Positions 16,596 through 24,933 of a DNA stretch of 64,000 bases are shown here, in pieces. The notes under the pieces are model-generated. The model saw only the letters and a list, made by a program, of their open reading frames with translations. It did not search any database and was not told where the DNA came from. The position numbers were made by a program, and so were the translations under genes. How positions within the stretch are numbered: position 1 is the stretch's first letter; each line of letters begins with the position of its first letter. This DNA is from an uncultured Subdoligranulum sp. (GTDB lineage Bacteria; Bacillota; Clostridia; Christensenellales; CAG-314), in the NCBI GenBank assembly GCA_902496185.1, contig CABUZX010000004.1, positions 1 to 64,000 of the forward strand, written 5' to 3'.

Positions 16596-16609
16596 GTTGT
16601 AAAAACAAC
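16596..16609 (+). promoter_or_regulatory. palindromic operator, likely Crp/Fnr site
   Basis: GTTGT-AAAA-ACAAC, a perfect 5+5 inverted repeat centred at 16602.5. The centre is 41.5 bases before the predicted start of the ferredoxin transcript (-10 at 16632-16637), the class II activator position. Confidence 0.65.
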
Positions 16610-16631
16610 CGACTTGTTGCTATTATTGTAT

Positions 16632-16637
16632 TATAAT
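16632..16637 (+). promoter_or_regulatory. -10 element of the ferredoxin gene, no -35
   Basis: TATAAT at 16632-16637. At the proper distance upstream the -35 region is CCGACT-like and has no match to TTGACA, so the promoter looks activator-dependent. Confidence 0.65.
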
Positions 16638-16669
16638 AAAAACACAAAGTCAATCAAAGGAGCAATATT

Positions 16670-17368
16670 ATGATAAGAAAAATAATAAAAATCGACCAAC
16701 AAAAATGCAACGGTTGTGGCGCGTGCGCAAAAGCCTGTCACGAAGGAGCTATCGAAATGATAAACGGCAAAGCACAACTCACAAAAGAGCACTATTGCGA
16801 CGGGCTGGGAGATTGCTTGCCCGCTTGCCCCACAAACGCTATTTCCTTTGAAGAAAGAGAAGCCCCCGCATACGACGAAAAAGCCGTTCTTTTGTCAAAG
16901 CAACAAAATGCCCAACAACCACTACCCTGCGGATGCCCCGGCACACAATCAAAAAAACTCGAAAGAAAACAACAATCTTTGCCCCAACAAGCAACATCTG
17001 TCACAAGTCAACTTTTGCAGTGGCCCGTTCAGATAAAACTCGTGCCCACCAACGCCCCGTATTTTGACGGCGCAAATCTTTTGATTTCCGCCGATTGCGC
17101 TGCCTACGCCTATGGGAATTTTCATAACGATTTTATCAAAAAACACGTCACACTTATAGGCTGTCCCAAGCTCGACGGCGTTGATTATTCCGAAAAACTT
17201 ACCGAAATAATCAAAAACAACCAAATCAAAAGCGTAAAGGTCGTCCGTATGGAAGTACCCTGCTGTGGCGGTATAGAAATTGCCGTAAAAAAGGCGCTTA
17301 AAGAAAGCGGAAAATTTATCCCTTGGCAAGTAATAACAATTTCTACCACGGGAGAAATATTAGATTAA
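16670..17368 (+). CDS. 2[4Fe-4S] ferredoxin-type protein with C-terminal cysteine domain
   Basis: 232 residues. N-terminal bacterial ferredoxin: C13-x2-C16-x2-C19-x3-C23 and a second set C43, C49, C53-Pro in CDGLGDCLPACP. A Gln/Pro-rich linker contains PCGCPG (about 84-89). The C-terminal half has an unassigned alpha/beta domain with ISADC, IGCPKLD and EVPCCGG, suggesting further metal or redox cysteines. Proteins of this build are known in Clostridia next to Crp/Fnr regulators and hybrid-cluster protein genes, but the reaction is not known to me. The ATG has AAAGGAG eight bases upstream. The divergent regulator and the -41.5 palindrome suggest direct activation. Confidence 0.88.
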   Translation: MIRKIIKIDQQKCNGCGACAKACHEGAIEMINGKAQLTKEHYCDGLGDCLPACPTNAISFEEREAPAYDEKAVLLSKQQNAQQPLPCGCPGTQSKKLERKQQSLPQQATSVTSQLLQWPVQIKLVPTNAPYFDGANLLISADCAAYAYGNFHNDFIKKHVTLIGCPKLDGVDYSEKLTEIIKNNQIKSVKVVRMEVPCCGGIEIAVKKALKESGKFIPWQVITISTTGEILD

Positions 17369-17396
17369 ACCTAAAAAAACTTAACTCAAACAAACC

Positions 17397-17432
17397 AAAA
17401 ACTCGGCCAAACAAATTGTTGCCGAGTTTTTT
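17397..17432. terminator. bidirectional terminator
   Basis: AAAAACTCGGC / GCCGAGTTTTTT hairpin between the convergent ferredoxin gene (+) and the acyltransferase gene (-). Confidence 0.85.
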
Positions 17433-17441
17433 ACGCGTGTT

Positions 17442-18686
17442 TTATTGAGTTTTTAAATTTTTGATTTTTTGGACAAAGTTGTGACACAATCTTTCGCTTG
17501 CAAGATACCAGTCAAGTGACTTTTGCGGATTGTCAGGACAAAAAGCATAATACTCTTTTGCGCCCACAAAGGTCTGAAAACCGAGATTCATTCCGTACGA
17601 CAAATAAAAACTCTCGTGCATAGGCACAAACAGCTCAAAGTCTTGCCCATCCTTTGTACCAACGTAAGTCAATCCTTTTGAGTTTAGCGTAACTTGCCCG
17701 CTACCGCCCACACGCAAAAAGCCTTTTCCGTCCTTTGACGGGAGCTTTAAGGTGACCTTTTCCGTCAATTCAAAATCATTGTCATTATCGACTTTTTGCC
17801 AACAATCCTTTTGAATTTGCTTGTACCACTGCTGAAAATTGTCGTAATAATGCTCAAATCCGTCGTCAACAAACTCGTACCTGTCGTTAACGTGTACTTT
17901 GTATCCGCAAGAGCGACAAGTAAGCGTACGGTTTTTTGAAGCGATAGTATATTTTTGACCGCAATGCGGACACACCGTCAAAATTTTTTCCAGCCCTTCC
18001 GCTTGCTTTTTGCAAACGTACTTAATTTCCGGATGAGACTTTAACCACTCAAAGTCGTTGTAATAAAGAGTTTGTTCCAACGTTGATTGCAATTGCTCGT
18101 TTGAAACGGACGCCAAAGACTCTTGGTCATAAAGTTGCTTTATCGTAACAAAAACCGTACCTTTACGTCTCTTTTTTGCCCATTTCGGCTTTAAAAAATA
18201 ACTTCCGTCAAACTTGCACGAAAAAATCGGGAGTTTAAGCATTTTGAAAAACTTTCCCGTACTTTCCGGCAATTTTTGCATTTCGCCATCCATACACAAG
18301 CGTACTTCAGGCATAAACCCCAAAGGCGCGCCTGCTTCTTTCATTGCGAGAGTGTTTTTTACCGACTCCATATCGGAGGTAAAAATACTCTTGGGTATAC
18401 ACCCTGCCGAACGCATAAACTTGCCCACCGTTTTGTTAAACATATAATAACGGTTGGAAACAAAGCAAATATCGTGCGGACGCATTGCTTTGATACAATA
18501 AAAATTGTCAAATCCCGACGGATGATTGCACACCACTACAAACTGCTCGGGGAGCTTCGGCAAGGGTTGCGTCAATTTTATTTTAACTTTTGTTTTTAGC
18601 CAACCCCATATTGCCCAAACGTAAAAATTAAAAAGCTTGTGATTTGGTCTTTTTGATTTGCCAAAAGCAGAATATTCTTTTTTCAT
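17442..18686 (-). CDS. PlsC-type acyltransferase with C-terminal zinc ribbon (OlsA-like)
   Basis: 414 residues. The N-terminal half is a glycerolipid acyltransferase: H55-P-S-G-F-D60 is the HX4D catalytic motif; MPEVR takes the place of the usual PEG-T/R motif III. From about residue 236 a zinc ribbon (CPHCG ... CRSCG) and a C-terminal beta-rich domain follow, unusual for this family. It starts two bases after the stop of the OlsB-like gene, so both are made together. In ornithine- and glycine-lipid synthesis OlsB/GlsB adds the first 3-hydroxyacyl chain to the amino group and OlsA/GlsA the second, ester-linked chain; this pair has that layout. The amino acid head group is unknown, and a role in phosphatidic acid synthesis is the alternative. 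Confidence 0.75.
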   Translation of the reverse strand: MKKEYSAFGKSKRPNHKLFNFYVWAIWGWLKTKVKIKLTQPLPKLPEQFVVVCNHPSGFDNFYCIKAMRPHDICFVSNRYYMFNKTVGKFMRSAGCIPKSIFTSDMESVKNTLAMKEAGAPLGFMPEVRLCMDGEMQKLPESTGKFFKMLKLPIFSCKFDGSYFLKPKWAKKRRKGTVFVTIKQLYDQESLASVSNEQLQSTLEQTLYYNDFEWLKSHPEIKYVCKKQAEGLEKILTVCPHCGQKYTIASKNRTLTCRSCGYKVHVNDRYEFVDDGFEHYYDNFQQWYKQIQKDCWQKVDNDNDFELTEKVTLKLPSKDGKGFLRVGGSGQVTLNSKGLTYVGTKDGQDFELFVPMHESFYLSYGMNLGFQTFVGAKEYYAFCPDNPQKSLDWYLASERLCHNFVQKIKNLKTQ

Positions 18687-18688
18687 AT

Positions 18689-19441
18689 TTATCGCGTGAC
18701 AAGGTCAAGATACCTTTGATTTATTTTATCAATATCTAACATTATCAAAACGTCCTTAGTGCAAAGCAGTTTGTTTTGCATACTGCCAATGGGCGCAAAC
18801 TTACACCCCATACCGATATAAGCCTTGAGTATGGGCGGAACGTTGCGTTTTGCGTCTACCATATCTATTTGTTCTTTCGGCAAAATATCCAACTTAAAGG
18901 ACGGTTCCTTTGCAAAAGGTTGCAAAGTTGGGTCGGTTGATACCATAGTATAAAAATAACTCATAAGATTGTCAAAAGTCTTTTGAGGCATTTCTGGCAA
19001 AGAAATCACACCAAACAAAAGCTTTATTCCGTTTTGCTTTATGTATTTAAACAAGCCCGTAAACAGCATTTTGATAACGAATCCGTCGCGATAACCTTCC
19101 TTAACGGCGGCGCGCCCCAACTCTAATATCTCACACGGCTGGTTTTTAATGTCGTCCACGTTAAAGTTGCTTTCCATTGCAAAACGCCCGATTTTTTGGT
19201 AATGACGTCTTGCAATAAGACGATAGCATCCAACCACCTGATTTGTATCTATATCCACCGCAACGAGATTGTCACAATCTACGTCCCAGTCGTCGTAAGA
19301 ATCCTCAAACTTTACGTCCTTTGCGTTACGGTGAAATAAAATAAGCTCGTCATAACGCAACTTTCTCGCCTGTTGTAATTCTTCTGCTGTTTCTACCAGC
19401 TTTATTCTTATATTATTTTTGCAAAAATCCAATTTTTCCAT
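18689..19441 (-). CDS. GNAT-fold N-acyltransferase, OlsB/GlsB-like
   Basis: 250 residues. The arrangement is that of the acyl-ACP-dependent GNAT branch shared by autoinducer synthases and OlsB: an N-terminal loop with ARKLRYDELILF, the acidic patch EDSYDDWDVDCDNLVAVD, then VVGCYRLI and the conserved ELGRAAVKEGYRDGFVI block. It likely transfers a 3-hydroxyacyl chain to an amino acid, forming a lyso-aminolipid. AAAGGAGG lies eight bases before the ATG. A hairpin near the end of dnaI just upstream may separate it from that gene. Coupling to the PlsC-type gene downstream is the main support for the pathway call. Confidence 0.72.
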   Translation of the reverse strand: MEKLDFCKNNIRIKLVETAEELQQARKLRYDELILFHRNAKDVKFEDSYDDWDVDCDNLVAVDIDTNQVVGCYRLIARRHYQKIGRFAMESNFNVDDIKNQPCEILELGRAAVKEGYRDGFVIKMLFTGLFKYIKQNGIKLLFGVISLPEMPQKTFDNLMSYFYTMVSTDPTLQPFAKEPSFKLDILPKEQIDMVDAKRNVPPILKAYIGMGCKFAPIGSMQNKLLCTKDVLIMLDIDKINQRYLDLVTR

Positions 19442-19474
19442 TGGTAAAACCTCCTTTGGAAATTTTCGACGCCT

Positions 19475-19496
19475 AAAAACGCCTTTAGCTAAGGCG
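19475..19496 (-). terminator. short terminator at the end of dnaI
   Basis: On the minus strand CGCCTT-AGCTA-AAGGCG followed by TTTTT, beginning inside the dnaI stop region. With a 6-bp stem it may only attenuate read-through to the OlsB-like gene. Confidence 0.5.
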
Positions 19497-20396
19497 CTTG
19501 TCTGCGCCCTTTATCTCAACCACCGCAGTCGTTTGCTTGTTGGCAATTCGCGAAAAAATCGGTTCGCCATAACGGGCAATCAATCCCTTAATGTCAAGAT
19601 TAGTATTTATTACGATACTTTTGCCATTGAGCAATCTTTCGTTTAAAAGGCAATACAAGCTCTCTAAACTGACCTTGTTGTAGGTCGGTTCTTTGCCCAA
19701 GTCGTCTATTGCAAGCACCTGAACTTTTGTCAAATTGTCCAACAAATATTTTTCCGCAGACATAAAGTCGTCAAAAAACATTTTGTTTAAATTATACGCA
19801 GTCAAATACACCACGTTTATCTTTTGACGTCTAAGCGCGTTTACCATACAATCGGTCAAAAAAGTTTTGCCGACGCCGGAATGCCCCAAAATCAAAAAAT
19901 TAGTTTTGGCGTTTGACGCCTTGCCGAAATTTTCGCACCATTCCTGCGCCTTTTTTATTACTTTTTTATTGCCTTCGTCCTTTTCGACGCTTTGAGAAAA
20001 ATCAAAACGAGGAGTTGACTGTCGCCCGTCGTAAGCCAAACGAGTTTGCAATTCTTCCACGCAGGAACAATATTTTCCGTTGATTAAGCCCGTATCCGAG
20101 CATTTGTCGCAAAAGAAACTGACGGACAAATATTCGCGCGTTTTGCCAAGTTTTGCCAAAACCGAATCCGTAACTTGTCGTGCGGTTTTTAATTTCCGCA
20201 AAAAAACGGCGAGATCTTTTTTAAAAAATTTTGCCTTTTCCAGCTCTACTTCGGCTTCCCTTTCAGCAAAATACGCCTCGTTAAACTCTTTATTCTTACA
20301 CAAATCGTCTATTCTATCGTTTAAATTAGCAATAGCGTCCTGACGACGTTTTTTCAAAACCGCAAGGGCTTTGTTTTTCAATTCGTAAGCGTTCAT
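19485..20396 (-). CDS. dnaI: DnaI/DnaC-type helicase loader ATPase
   Basis: 303 residues. N-terminal helical region, a zinc module (C96, C99, C110, C112 in CDKCSDTG ... YCSC) and an AAA+ domain with Walker A GHSGVGKT (171-178), Walker B VLAIDDLG and an arginine-bearing C-terminus. This is the DnaI/DnaC layout: it loads the replicative helicase DnaB onto DNA. The start codon overlaps the dnaD-like stop (TGATG) and the ribosome site AAGGAGG is inside dnaD. The pair is the common Clostridial primosome arrangement. Confidence 0.9.
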   Translation of the reverse strand: MNAYELKNKALAVLKKRRQDAIANLNDRIDDLCKNKEFNEAYFAEREAEVELEKAKFFKKDLAVFLRKLKTARQVTDSVLAKLGKTREYLSVSFFCDKCSDTGLINGKYCSCVEELQTRLAYDGRQSTPRFDFSQSVEKDEGNKKVIKKAQEWCENFGKASNAKTNFLILGHSGVGKTFLTDCMVNALRRQKINVVYLTAYNLNKMFFDDFMSAEKYLLDNLTKVQVLAIDDLGKEPTYNKVSLESLYCLLNERLLNGKSIVINTNLDIKGLIARYGEPIFSRIANKQTTAVVEIKGADKRLS

Positions 20397-21850
20397 CAGT
20401 CCTCCTTGAGGTCTTCAAACATTGCCGAAAGCTCTTCTGCCGAATACTCTCTATCGTTTGAATCCAAAAAAGTATTGCTCTTTTTAGCTACTCGTTGATT
20501 TTGCTCCAAGTTTGCGCCGTTTTTATCCAAAAAGCTTTGCGCTTGCATTACGTCAAAGATGGAATTTTGCTTAAAATCCGCCAACGTTTTGTTGAGCGTT
20601 GCCATTGGATTAAACGAACCGTAACACTTTTCTGCCGAAAAGCGAATAAGGTCAAAGGGTAATCCCCACCCCGTCCACAACTTAAAATTTTTGCGGTCGG
20701 TAGCGCAAACGCTTCTGTTTAGCCCCAAAGTATCTAAAATTTCCGCAATTTGTCCGTCGGCAAGCAAGACGTCGTCCACGTATTGAACTATTGCCTGTCG
20801 GCTTAAACAACCTTTTGATGCAAGCTGACGCAATTTTACGTTCATACCCTCCAAGGTCTGAATACGACAACGAAAACAAAACATTGCAAGCATTTTTAAC
20901 GTTTCCGCCGAAAAACCCAAAGCCAACCACGGCGCAACGTAAGTTTCAATTTCCTGCGTGACGTCGGCGTAATACAGTCCCAACGCCCTGTTAATTTCTA
21001 CCGCAAGTTGCTTGTTTTGCTCCTTGACGCAAGTATAATCGTCAATTTCCTTTACGGAAAACAATCTCAATTTGTAAAACTCCGTGAGCATTTTGTCAAG
21101 ACGCGCCATACCGCCCTGCTTTTTGCAACGCCTTGCCACGTCGGCAATAACCTCACCGTCAAAACCGTACTCTTCCGTCCACTTTTGGTACAAACGCCTG
21201 TCGTCTATGTCAATTTTGCGTTTTGCTCCAAGCAAGGACAAAATTTCCGCAAGTTGGTCGTTATAGAAGTTTTGAGTAGATATTTTTTCCTTGATTTTAT
21301 CGGCGTTTTTGATACCTGCTTTGTCCCAATCACGGGCAATTTTTAAGATATAGGCGTATCCAATGTCGTTACCCTTGACGTCAACGCAGTACTTTGCAAT
21401 CTCTACCAAACCGTCCGGCTCAAAAAAGGTGTTTTCCAAAAAAGTATAGTACTCGTTAAACTCGTTGACGGTAATCATCCTACCGTTTAACACCTTTTGC
21501 ATTTTTTTGTTAAAGTCCTTGTACTTTGCCGTCGATACTTTTTTTGCAATATTGCGACTGCCTGCGCCTATGTATTCCACTCGCAAAGGATTTGTACTTG
21601 CAATATTTACAAGCCCAAACTCTTCCCAATAGGTAAAAGCGTCCAATATGTCCGACTCTGTCACCGACAAGGCTATACGCATTTGATCAACGTTATTGAT
21701 TTCTTCACTTTTGCCGGCAAGACACAAGCCGTAAATATAAACCTTTAGCGCAAAGGCAGGAGCAGAGGGCAACCAATCTTTGATAAAACCGTTGTCAACG
21801 TGCGTAAAGCCGTTACTGTCCCTTTCCGTTGACAAAACGCAAAACGCCAT
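20396..21850 (-). CDS. DnaD/DnaB-domain replication initiation protein
   Basis: 484 residues from the ATG at 21850, which has AAAGGAGG nine bases upstream; the frame is open for 54 more codons but those are intergenic. The N-terminus (HVDNGFIKDWLPSAPAFALK) is the winged-helix domain of DnaD-like proteins. Two or three repeats of a helical module follow, including IAEILSLLGAKRKIDIDDRR and IAEILDTLGLNRSVCATDR, each then KLW/YQKWT, as in DnaD/DnaB_2 domains. It probably remodels DNA at the origin and recruits DnaI with the helicase. Whether it corresponds to Bacillus DnaD or DnaB cannot be told from the sequence. Confidence 0.85.
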   Translation of the reverse strand: MAFCVLSTERDSNGFTHVDNGFIKDWLPSAPAFALKVYIYGLCLAGKSEEINNVDQMRIALSVTESDILDAFTYWEEFGLVNIASTNPLRVEYIGAGSRNIAKKVSTAKYKDFNKKMQKVLNGRMITVNEFNEYYTFLENTFFEPDGLVEIAKYCVDVKGNDIGYAYILKIARDWDKAGIKNADKIKEKISTQNFYNDQLAEILSLLGAKRKIDIDDRRLYQKWTEEYGFDGEVIADVARRCKKQGGMARLDKMLTEFYKLRLFSVKEIDDYTCVKEQNKQLAVEINRALGLYYADVTQEIETYVAPWLALGFSAETLKMLAMFCFRCRIQTLEGMNVKLRQLASKGCLSRQAIVQYVDDVLLADGQIAEILDTLGLNRSVCATDRKNFKLWTGWGLPFDLIRFSAEKCYGSFNPMATLNKTLADFKQNSIFDVMQAQSFLDKNGANLEQNQRVAKKSNTFLDSNDREYSAEELSAMFEDLKED

Positions 21851-22011
21851 ACTTTTACCTCCTTTGAGCAAATATTTATAGGGGTTTATTTTAGCATACT
21901 TCTTTATCTTTTTCAACACTTTGACTGCAAAAAATGAAATTTGCAACTTTAATTCACAATTCAAACACCGCCAAAATGCTCTCCTACAAAAAAAGAAAAC
22001 ACCCAAAATCA

Positions 22012-22041
22012 CAAAAAATGTTTTGCGCTAAAACGCAAAAA
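22012..22041 (-). terminator. terminator after the four-TM protein gene
   Basis: On the minus strand TTTTGCG-TTTTAG-CGCAAAA followed by CATTTTTTG, about 30 bases after the stop codon at 22071. Confidence 0.7.
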
Positions 22042-22070
22042 CCGTTGTTTAAATTATTTAATTTGACAGT

Positions 22071-22631
22071 TTAACTAAAAAAAACCGTGGTCGGTTCGTA
22101 TTCTTTTGCGGTGAGTTGCTCCTGCTTTGCCTTTTTTTCCACAAAAATACCAATAAGCTCAAAGACTGCAAGCACAACAAAAATCAACCCAATAACAATT
22201 GCCGTTTGCGGAGTCGTAAAGGGGATTATTACCCAAGAAACAAGATACACCATCCCCACAAGAAAGAAAATAGTTGTAACCCGCACAATCACCGATACCA
22301 TAAAAATCCTACTATCAACACTACGCAAGCACCCGCTTTTGTTTTTGGCGTATGATCTCAACAAAATTATACCAAAAATTATTTTATACAATGCCGAAAA
22401 CGCAAGACAAATAAAAGAAATTTGACTTAAAAACATCAAACCAAGCCAACTCAAAACAAAAGCAAGAATTGAGTTTGTTGGTACGGAAATATTTGTCCCA
22501 TCAAAGAAGCTCCCTGTTTTTAAATAAATATAAAAAGCAATTATTGGCACAAGAAACAAAACACAGCCAACAATATTGACAATGCCTGCTTTTTTGGTTT
22601 TGTTTAAATCAAAAATGGAATTTTCTTGCAT
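22071..22631 (-). CDS. four-TM membrane protein, unknown function
   Basis: 186 residues from the ATG at 22631, with AAAGGAG about seven bases before it; an ATG at 22652 has none. Four hydrophobic segments at about 18-38, 55-80, 112-135 and 140-160 in the chosen numbering, with a short charged N-terminus and a KKAKQEQ-type basic stretch before the C-terminus. No family recognised. It is alone between two terminators. Confidence 0.65.
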   Translation of the reverse strand: MQENSIFDLNKTKKAGIVNIVGCVLFLVPIIAFYIYLKTGSFFDGTNISVPTNSILAFVLSWLGLMFLSQISFICLAFSALYKIIFGIILLRSYAKNKSGCLRSVDSRIFMVSVIVRVTTIFFLVGMVYLVSWVIIPFTTPQTAIVIGLIFVVLAVFELIGIFVEKKAKQEQLTAKEYEPTTVFFS

Positions 22632-22771
22632 AAAAACTCCTTTGTTTATCATTTTGCAAGCTTGAGATTTTTATTCTTTAAATCTATTATATCGTATTTT
22701 TTGCTTTTTGCAACAAACGCCCATTATTCCTGCGACAACCCAAAATAAAGCTTAAATTTTTTAATAATGTT

Positions 22772-22800
22772 TGAGATACTTCGCTTGCGCCCAGTATGAC
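22772..22800 (-). repeat. 29-bp dispersed intergenic repeat, copy 1 (inverted)
   Basis: Reads on the minus strand GTCATACTGgGCGCAAGCGA then AGTATCTCA. It differs at one base from the two copies at 41541 and 41624. Neighbouring sequence (CATTTTGA-like, CGAAAAATCT-like) also recurs around the other copies, so the full unit is longer and diverged. Confidence 0.75.
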
Positions 22801-22885
22801 AAATAAAATTTTGCTCAATATGACTACCCCTATTGTCATTTTGAAACGTACAAAGACGAGCCTACGAAAAATCTCTACTAAAACA

Positions 22886-22906
22886 AAAAGTACCTAAAGG
22901 TACTTT
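22886..22906 (-). terminator. terminator of the transketolase operon
   Basis: On the minus strand AAAGTACC-TTTA-GGTACTTTTTG, 27 bases after the stop of the C-terminal transketolase gene. Confidence 0.85.
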
Positions 22907-22932
22907 CTGTTTTTTTATTTTAGTAAAGATTC

Positions 22933-23853
22933 TTAAAAAAGTTTTTTTGCTTTTGCAACGATATCGGCAACTGTCAAGCCGTAATACTCTTTGAGTTCTT
23001 CCAACTTGCCAACAACGCCGATTTTATCTTCTATCGCCACGTATTGCATAGGCGTTGGCAACTTTTGAGCAAGCAATTCGCTAACTGCGCTGTACAAACC
23101 GCCGTACTTGTTGTGATTTTCCACCGTCAAGACTTTGCCCGTCTTTTTAGCGGACGCCAAAACGGCTTGTTCATCCAACGGTTTAATAGTATGGATATTG
23201 ATAATTTCCGCATCAATACCTTCCTTGGCGAGTTGTTCACCTGCTTTGATTACGTCCACCGTAGACAAACCCGTAACAAAAATGCTCAAATCCTTACCGT
23301 CCTTAATTTTGTCGGCTTTAAACAAATCAAACTTGTAGTCGGGTTGTGTAAACACGTCGGGAGTATCCTTGCGGAACAATCTGATATAAACCGGTCCTTT
23401 GTGCTCCACTATTTGCTCGAGAGCTTGTTGCATTTGAATTGCGTCAACCGGTTCAAAAATAACCATATCGGGAATAGCTCTTAATGCAGAAACGTCTTCA
23501 AAAGACATGTGCGTACCGCCGTTAAGTTGCGCAGAAATACCAGGATCAGAACCTACGATTTTTACGTTTTGACCTGCGTATGCAACGGAAACGGCAATCT
23601 GATCAAAAGCGCGTCTTGCAACAAAGGGCGCAAAGGAAGAAACAAACGGAATATATCCGTAAGCTGACAAACCTGCCGCAACGCTCACCATATTGCACTC
23701 TGCTATTCCGCAGTCAATGGCCCTCTCGGGAAAAACTTTGCGCAAATTAAAAGTTCCGCCGGCTTTTGCAAGGTCTGCGTCAAGCATAACTATTTTTGGA
23801 TTTTTTTCCATCAAAGATTGCAATGTATTTGCAAAGGCTTTTCTTACTTCCAT
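22933..23853 (-). CDS. transketolase, C-terminal subunit
   Basis: 306 residues, carrying the pyrimidine-binding and C-terminal domains of transketolase. The activating glutamate is in DCGIAECNMVSVAAG, and the PFVSSFAPF and GSDPGISAQLNGGTHMSFED segments form the substrate pocket. With the preceding gene it forms the split, two-protein transketolase found in many anaerobes and archaea, working in the non-oxidative pentose phosphate pathway. GGAGG lies eight bases before the ATG; three bases separate it from the N-terminal subunit gene. Confidence 0.94.
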   Translation of the reverse strand: MEVRKAFANTLQSLMEKNPKIVMLDADLAKAGGTFNLRKVFPERAIDCGIAECNMVSVAAGLSAYGYIPFVSSFAPFVARRAFDQIAVSVAYAGQNVKIVGSDPGISAQLNGGTHMSFEDVSALRAIPDMVIFEPVDAIQMQQALEQIVEHKGPVYIRLFRKDTPDVFTQPDYKFDLFKADKIKDGKDLSIFVTGLSTVDVIKAGEQLAKEGIDAEIINIHTIKPLDEQAVLASAKKTGKVLTVENHNKYGGLYSAVSELLAQKLPTPMQYVAIEDKIGVVGKLEELKEYYGLTVADIVAKAKKLF

Positions 23854-23856
23854 GAC

Positions 23857-24663
23857 TTAACCCTCCAATTCCTTCAAGGATTTTTCCAACTGTTCGGCGC
23901 TGACGTTGCAACTGTGGCAATCAGGGCCCATATCTTCAAACATCTTTACGCCGTGACCTTTAATAGTGTCCAAAACAATACAGGTGGGTTTACCAACAAC
24001 CTTTTTTGCTTGACATAAAGCGTCGTCTATTTGTTGCTCGTCGTGACCGTTTACTTCAAACACTTCGTACCCAAAGGCGCGCCATTTGTCAGCCACGCTT
24101 TCGACGTTGCAAACGTCCTTTGTAAGTCCGTCTATCTGCATTTTGTTGTTGTCAACAAGCACCGTAAAGTTGTCCAACTTTTTGTGAGACGCCAACATTG
24201 CCGCCTCCCAAACTTGACCTTCCTGCATTTCGCCGTCGCCGACTATCGCATAAATACGCGCGTCGTCCTTAGAAATTTTGCTACCCAAAGCAAGACCTAC
24301 GCCACAGCTAATACCCTGTCCGAGACTGCCCGCAGTCATATCTACGCCGGGAGTCAAACGGCTGTTGCAGTGACTTGGAAGTTTAGTGCCCAGTCTATTA
24401 AGGGTGTTAAGCAAATCTTTGTCAAAAAAACCGAAGGACGCCAACGTTGCGTACAAAGCAGGACCTGCGTGACCTTTTGACAGCACTAATCTGTCTCGAC
24501 CTTGTTTGTTGGGGTTTTGGGGGTCAATACGCATGTGCTTTGAATACAATACGGACAGCGTTTCCGCAATAGACATACATCCGCCGACGTGACCAACGCC
24601 GATACTTGCAATACATTGCATAGTCAGACGACGGATTTCTCTGGTTCTTTCCTTCAAATCCAT
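23857..24663 (-). CDS. transketolase, N-terminal subunit
   Basis: 268 residues, the thiamine-diphosphate/Mg domain. The TPP motif runs from VGDGEMQEGQVWEAAM to VDNNKMQIDG, with GHVGGCMSIAETL and SKGHAGPALYATL earlier. AAAGGAG lies eight bases upstream of the ATG. First gene of the two-gene transketolase operon; a sigma-A promoter at 24712-24740 precedes it. It supplies pentose phosphates and can take up sugar phosphates fed by the deo pathway. Confidence 0.94.
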   Translation of the reverse strand: MDLKERTREIRRLTMQCIASIGVGHVGGCMSIAETLSVLYSKHMRIDPQNPNKQGRDRLVLSKGHAGPALYATLASFGFFDKDLLNTLNRLGTKLPSHCNSRLTPGVDMTAGSLGQGISCGVGLALGSKISKDDARIYAIVGDGEMQEGQVWEAAMLASHKKLDNFTVLVDNNKMQIDGLTKDVCNVESVADKWRAFGYEVFEVNGHDEQQIDDALCQAKKVVGKPTCIVLDTIKGHGVKMFEDMGPDCHSCNVSAEQLEKSLKELEG

Positions 24664-24711
24664 AAAAACTCTCCTTTTTTTGGCATTCGCCCTTGTATTT
24701 TTTACGTAATA

Positions 24712-24740
24712 AGTGTATCACAATCCTAAAATAAAAGCAA
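24712..24740 (-). promoter_or_regulatory. transketolase promoter
   Basis: On the minus strand TTGCTT (24740-24735), 17-base spacer ending in TGA, then TACACT (24717-24712): a weak -35 with an extended -10. Confidence 0.6.
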
Positions 24741-24874
24741 TGCAAAACTAAAAATTATTATTTTTATTTTACCCTGTCAAAACGCAAGGCAAAATTTATT
24801 ACAACTTTTAATCAAATACAAACAGAGCAAAACAAAAGAAAATTCTTCTTTTATCTTGCCCTATTTATTTTTTA

Positions 24875-24905
24875 ACCGACCTTGCCGAGTTTGGGCAAGG
24901 TCGGT
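24875..24905 (-). terminator. strong 12-bp hairpin after icd
   Basis: ACCGACCTTGCC and GGCAAGGTCGGT form a perfect 12-bp stem with a 7-base loop, 29 bases past the icd stop. The sequence after it is A-rich rather than T-rich, so it may protect the 3' end or act as a weak terminator. Confidence 0.55.
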
Positions 24906-24933
24906 CTATTAAGCGTTAAATTATGTATATTAA

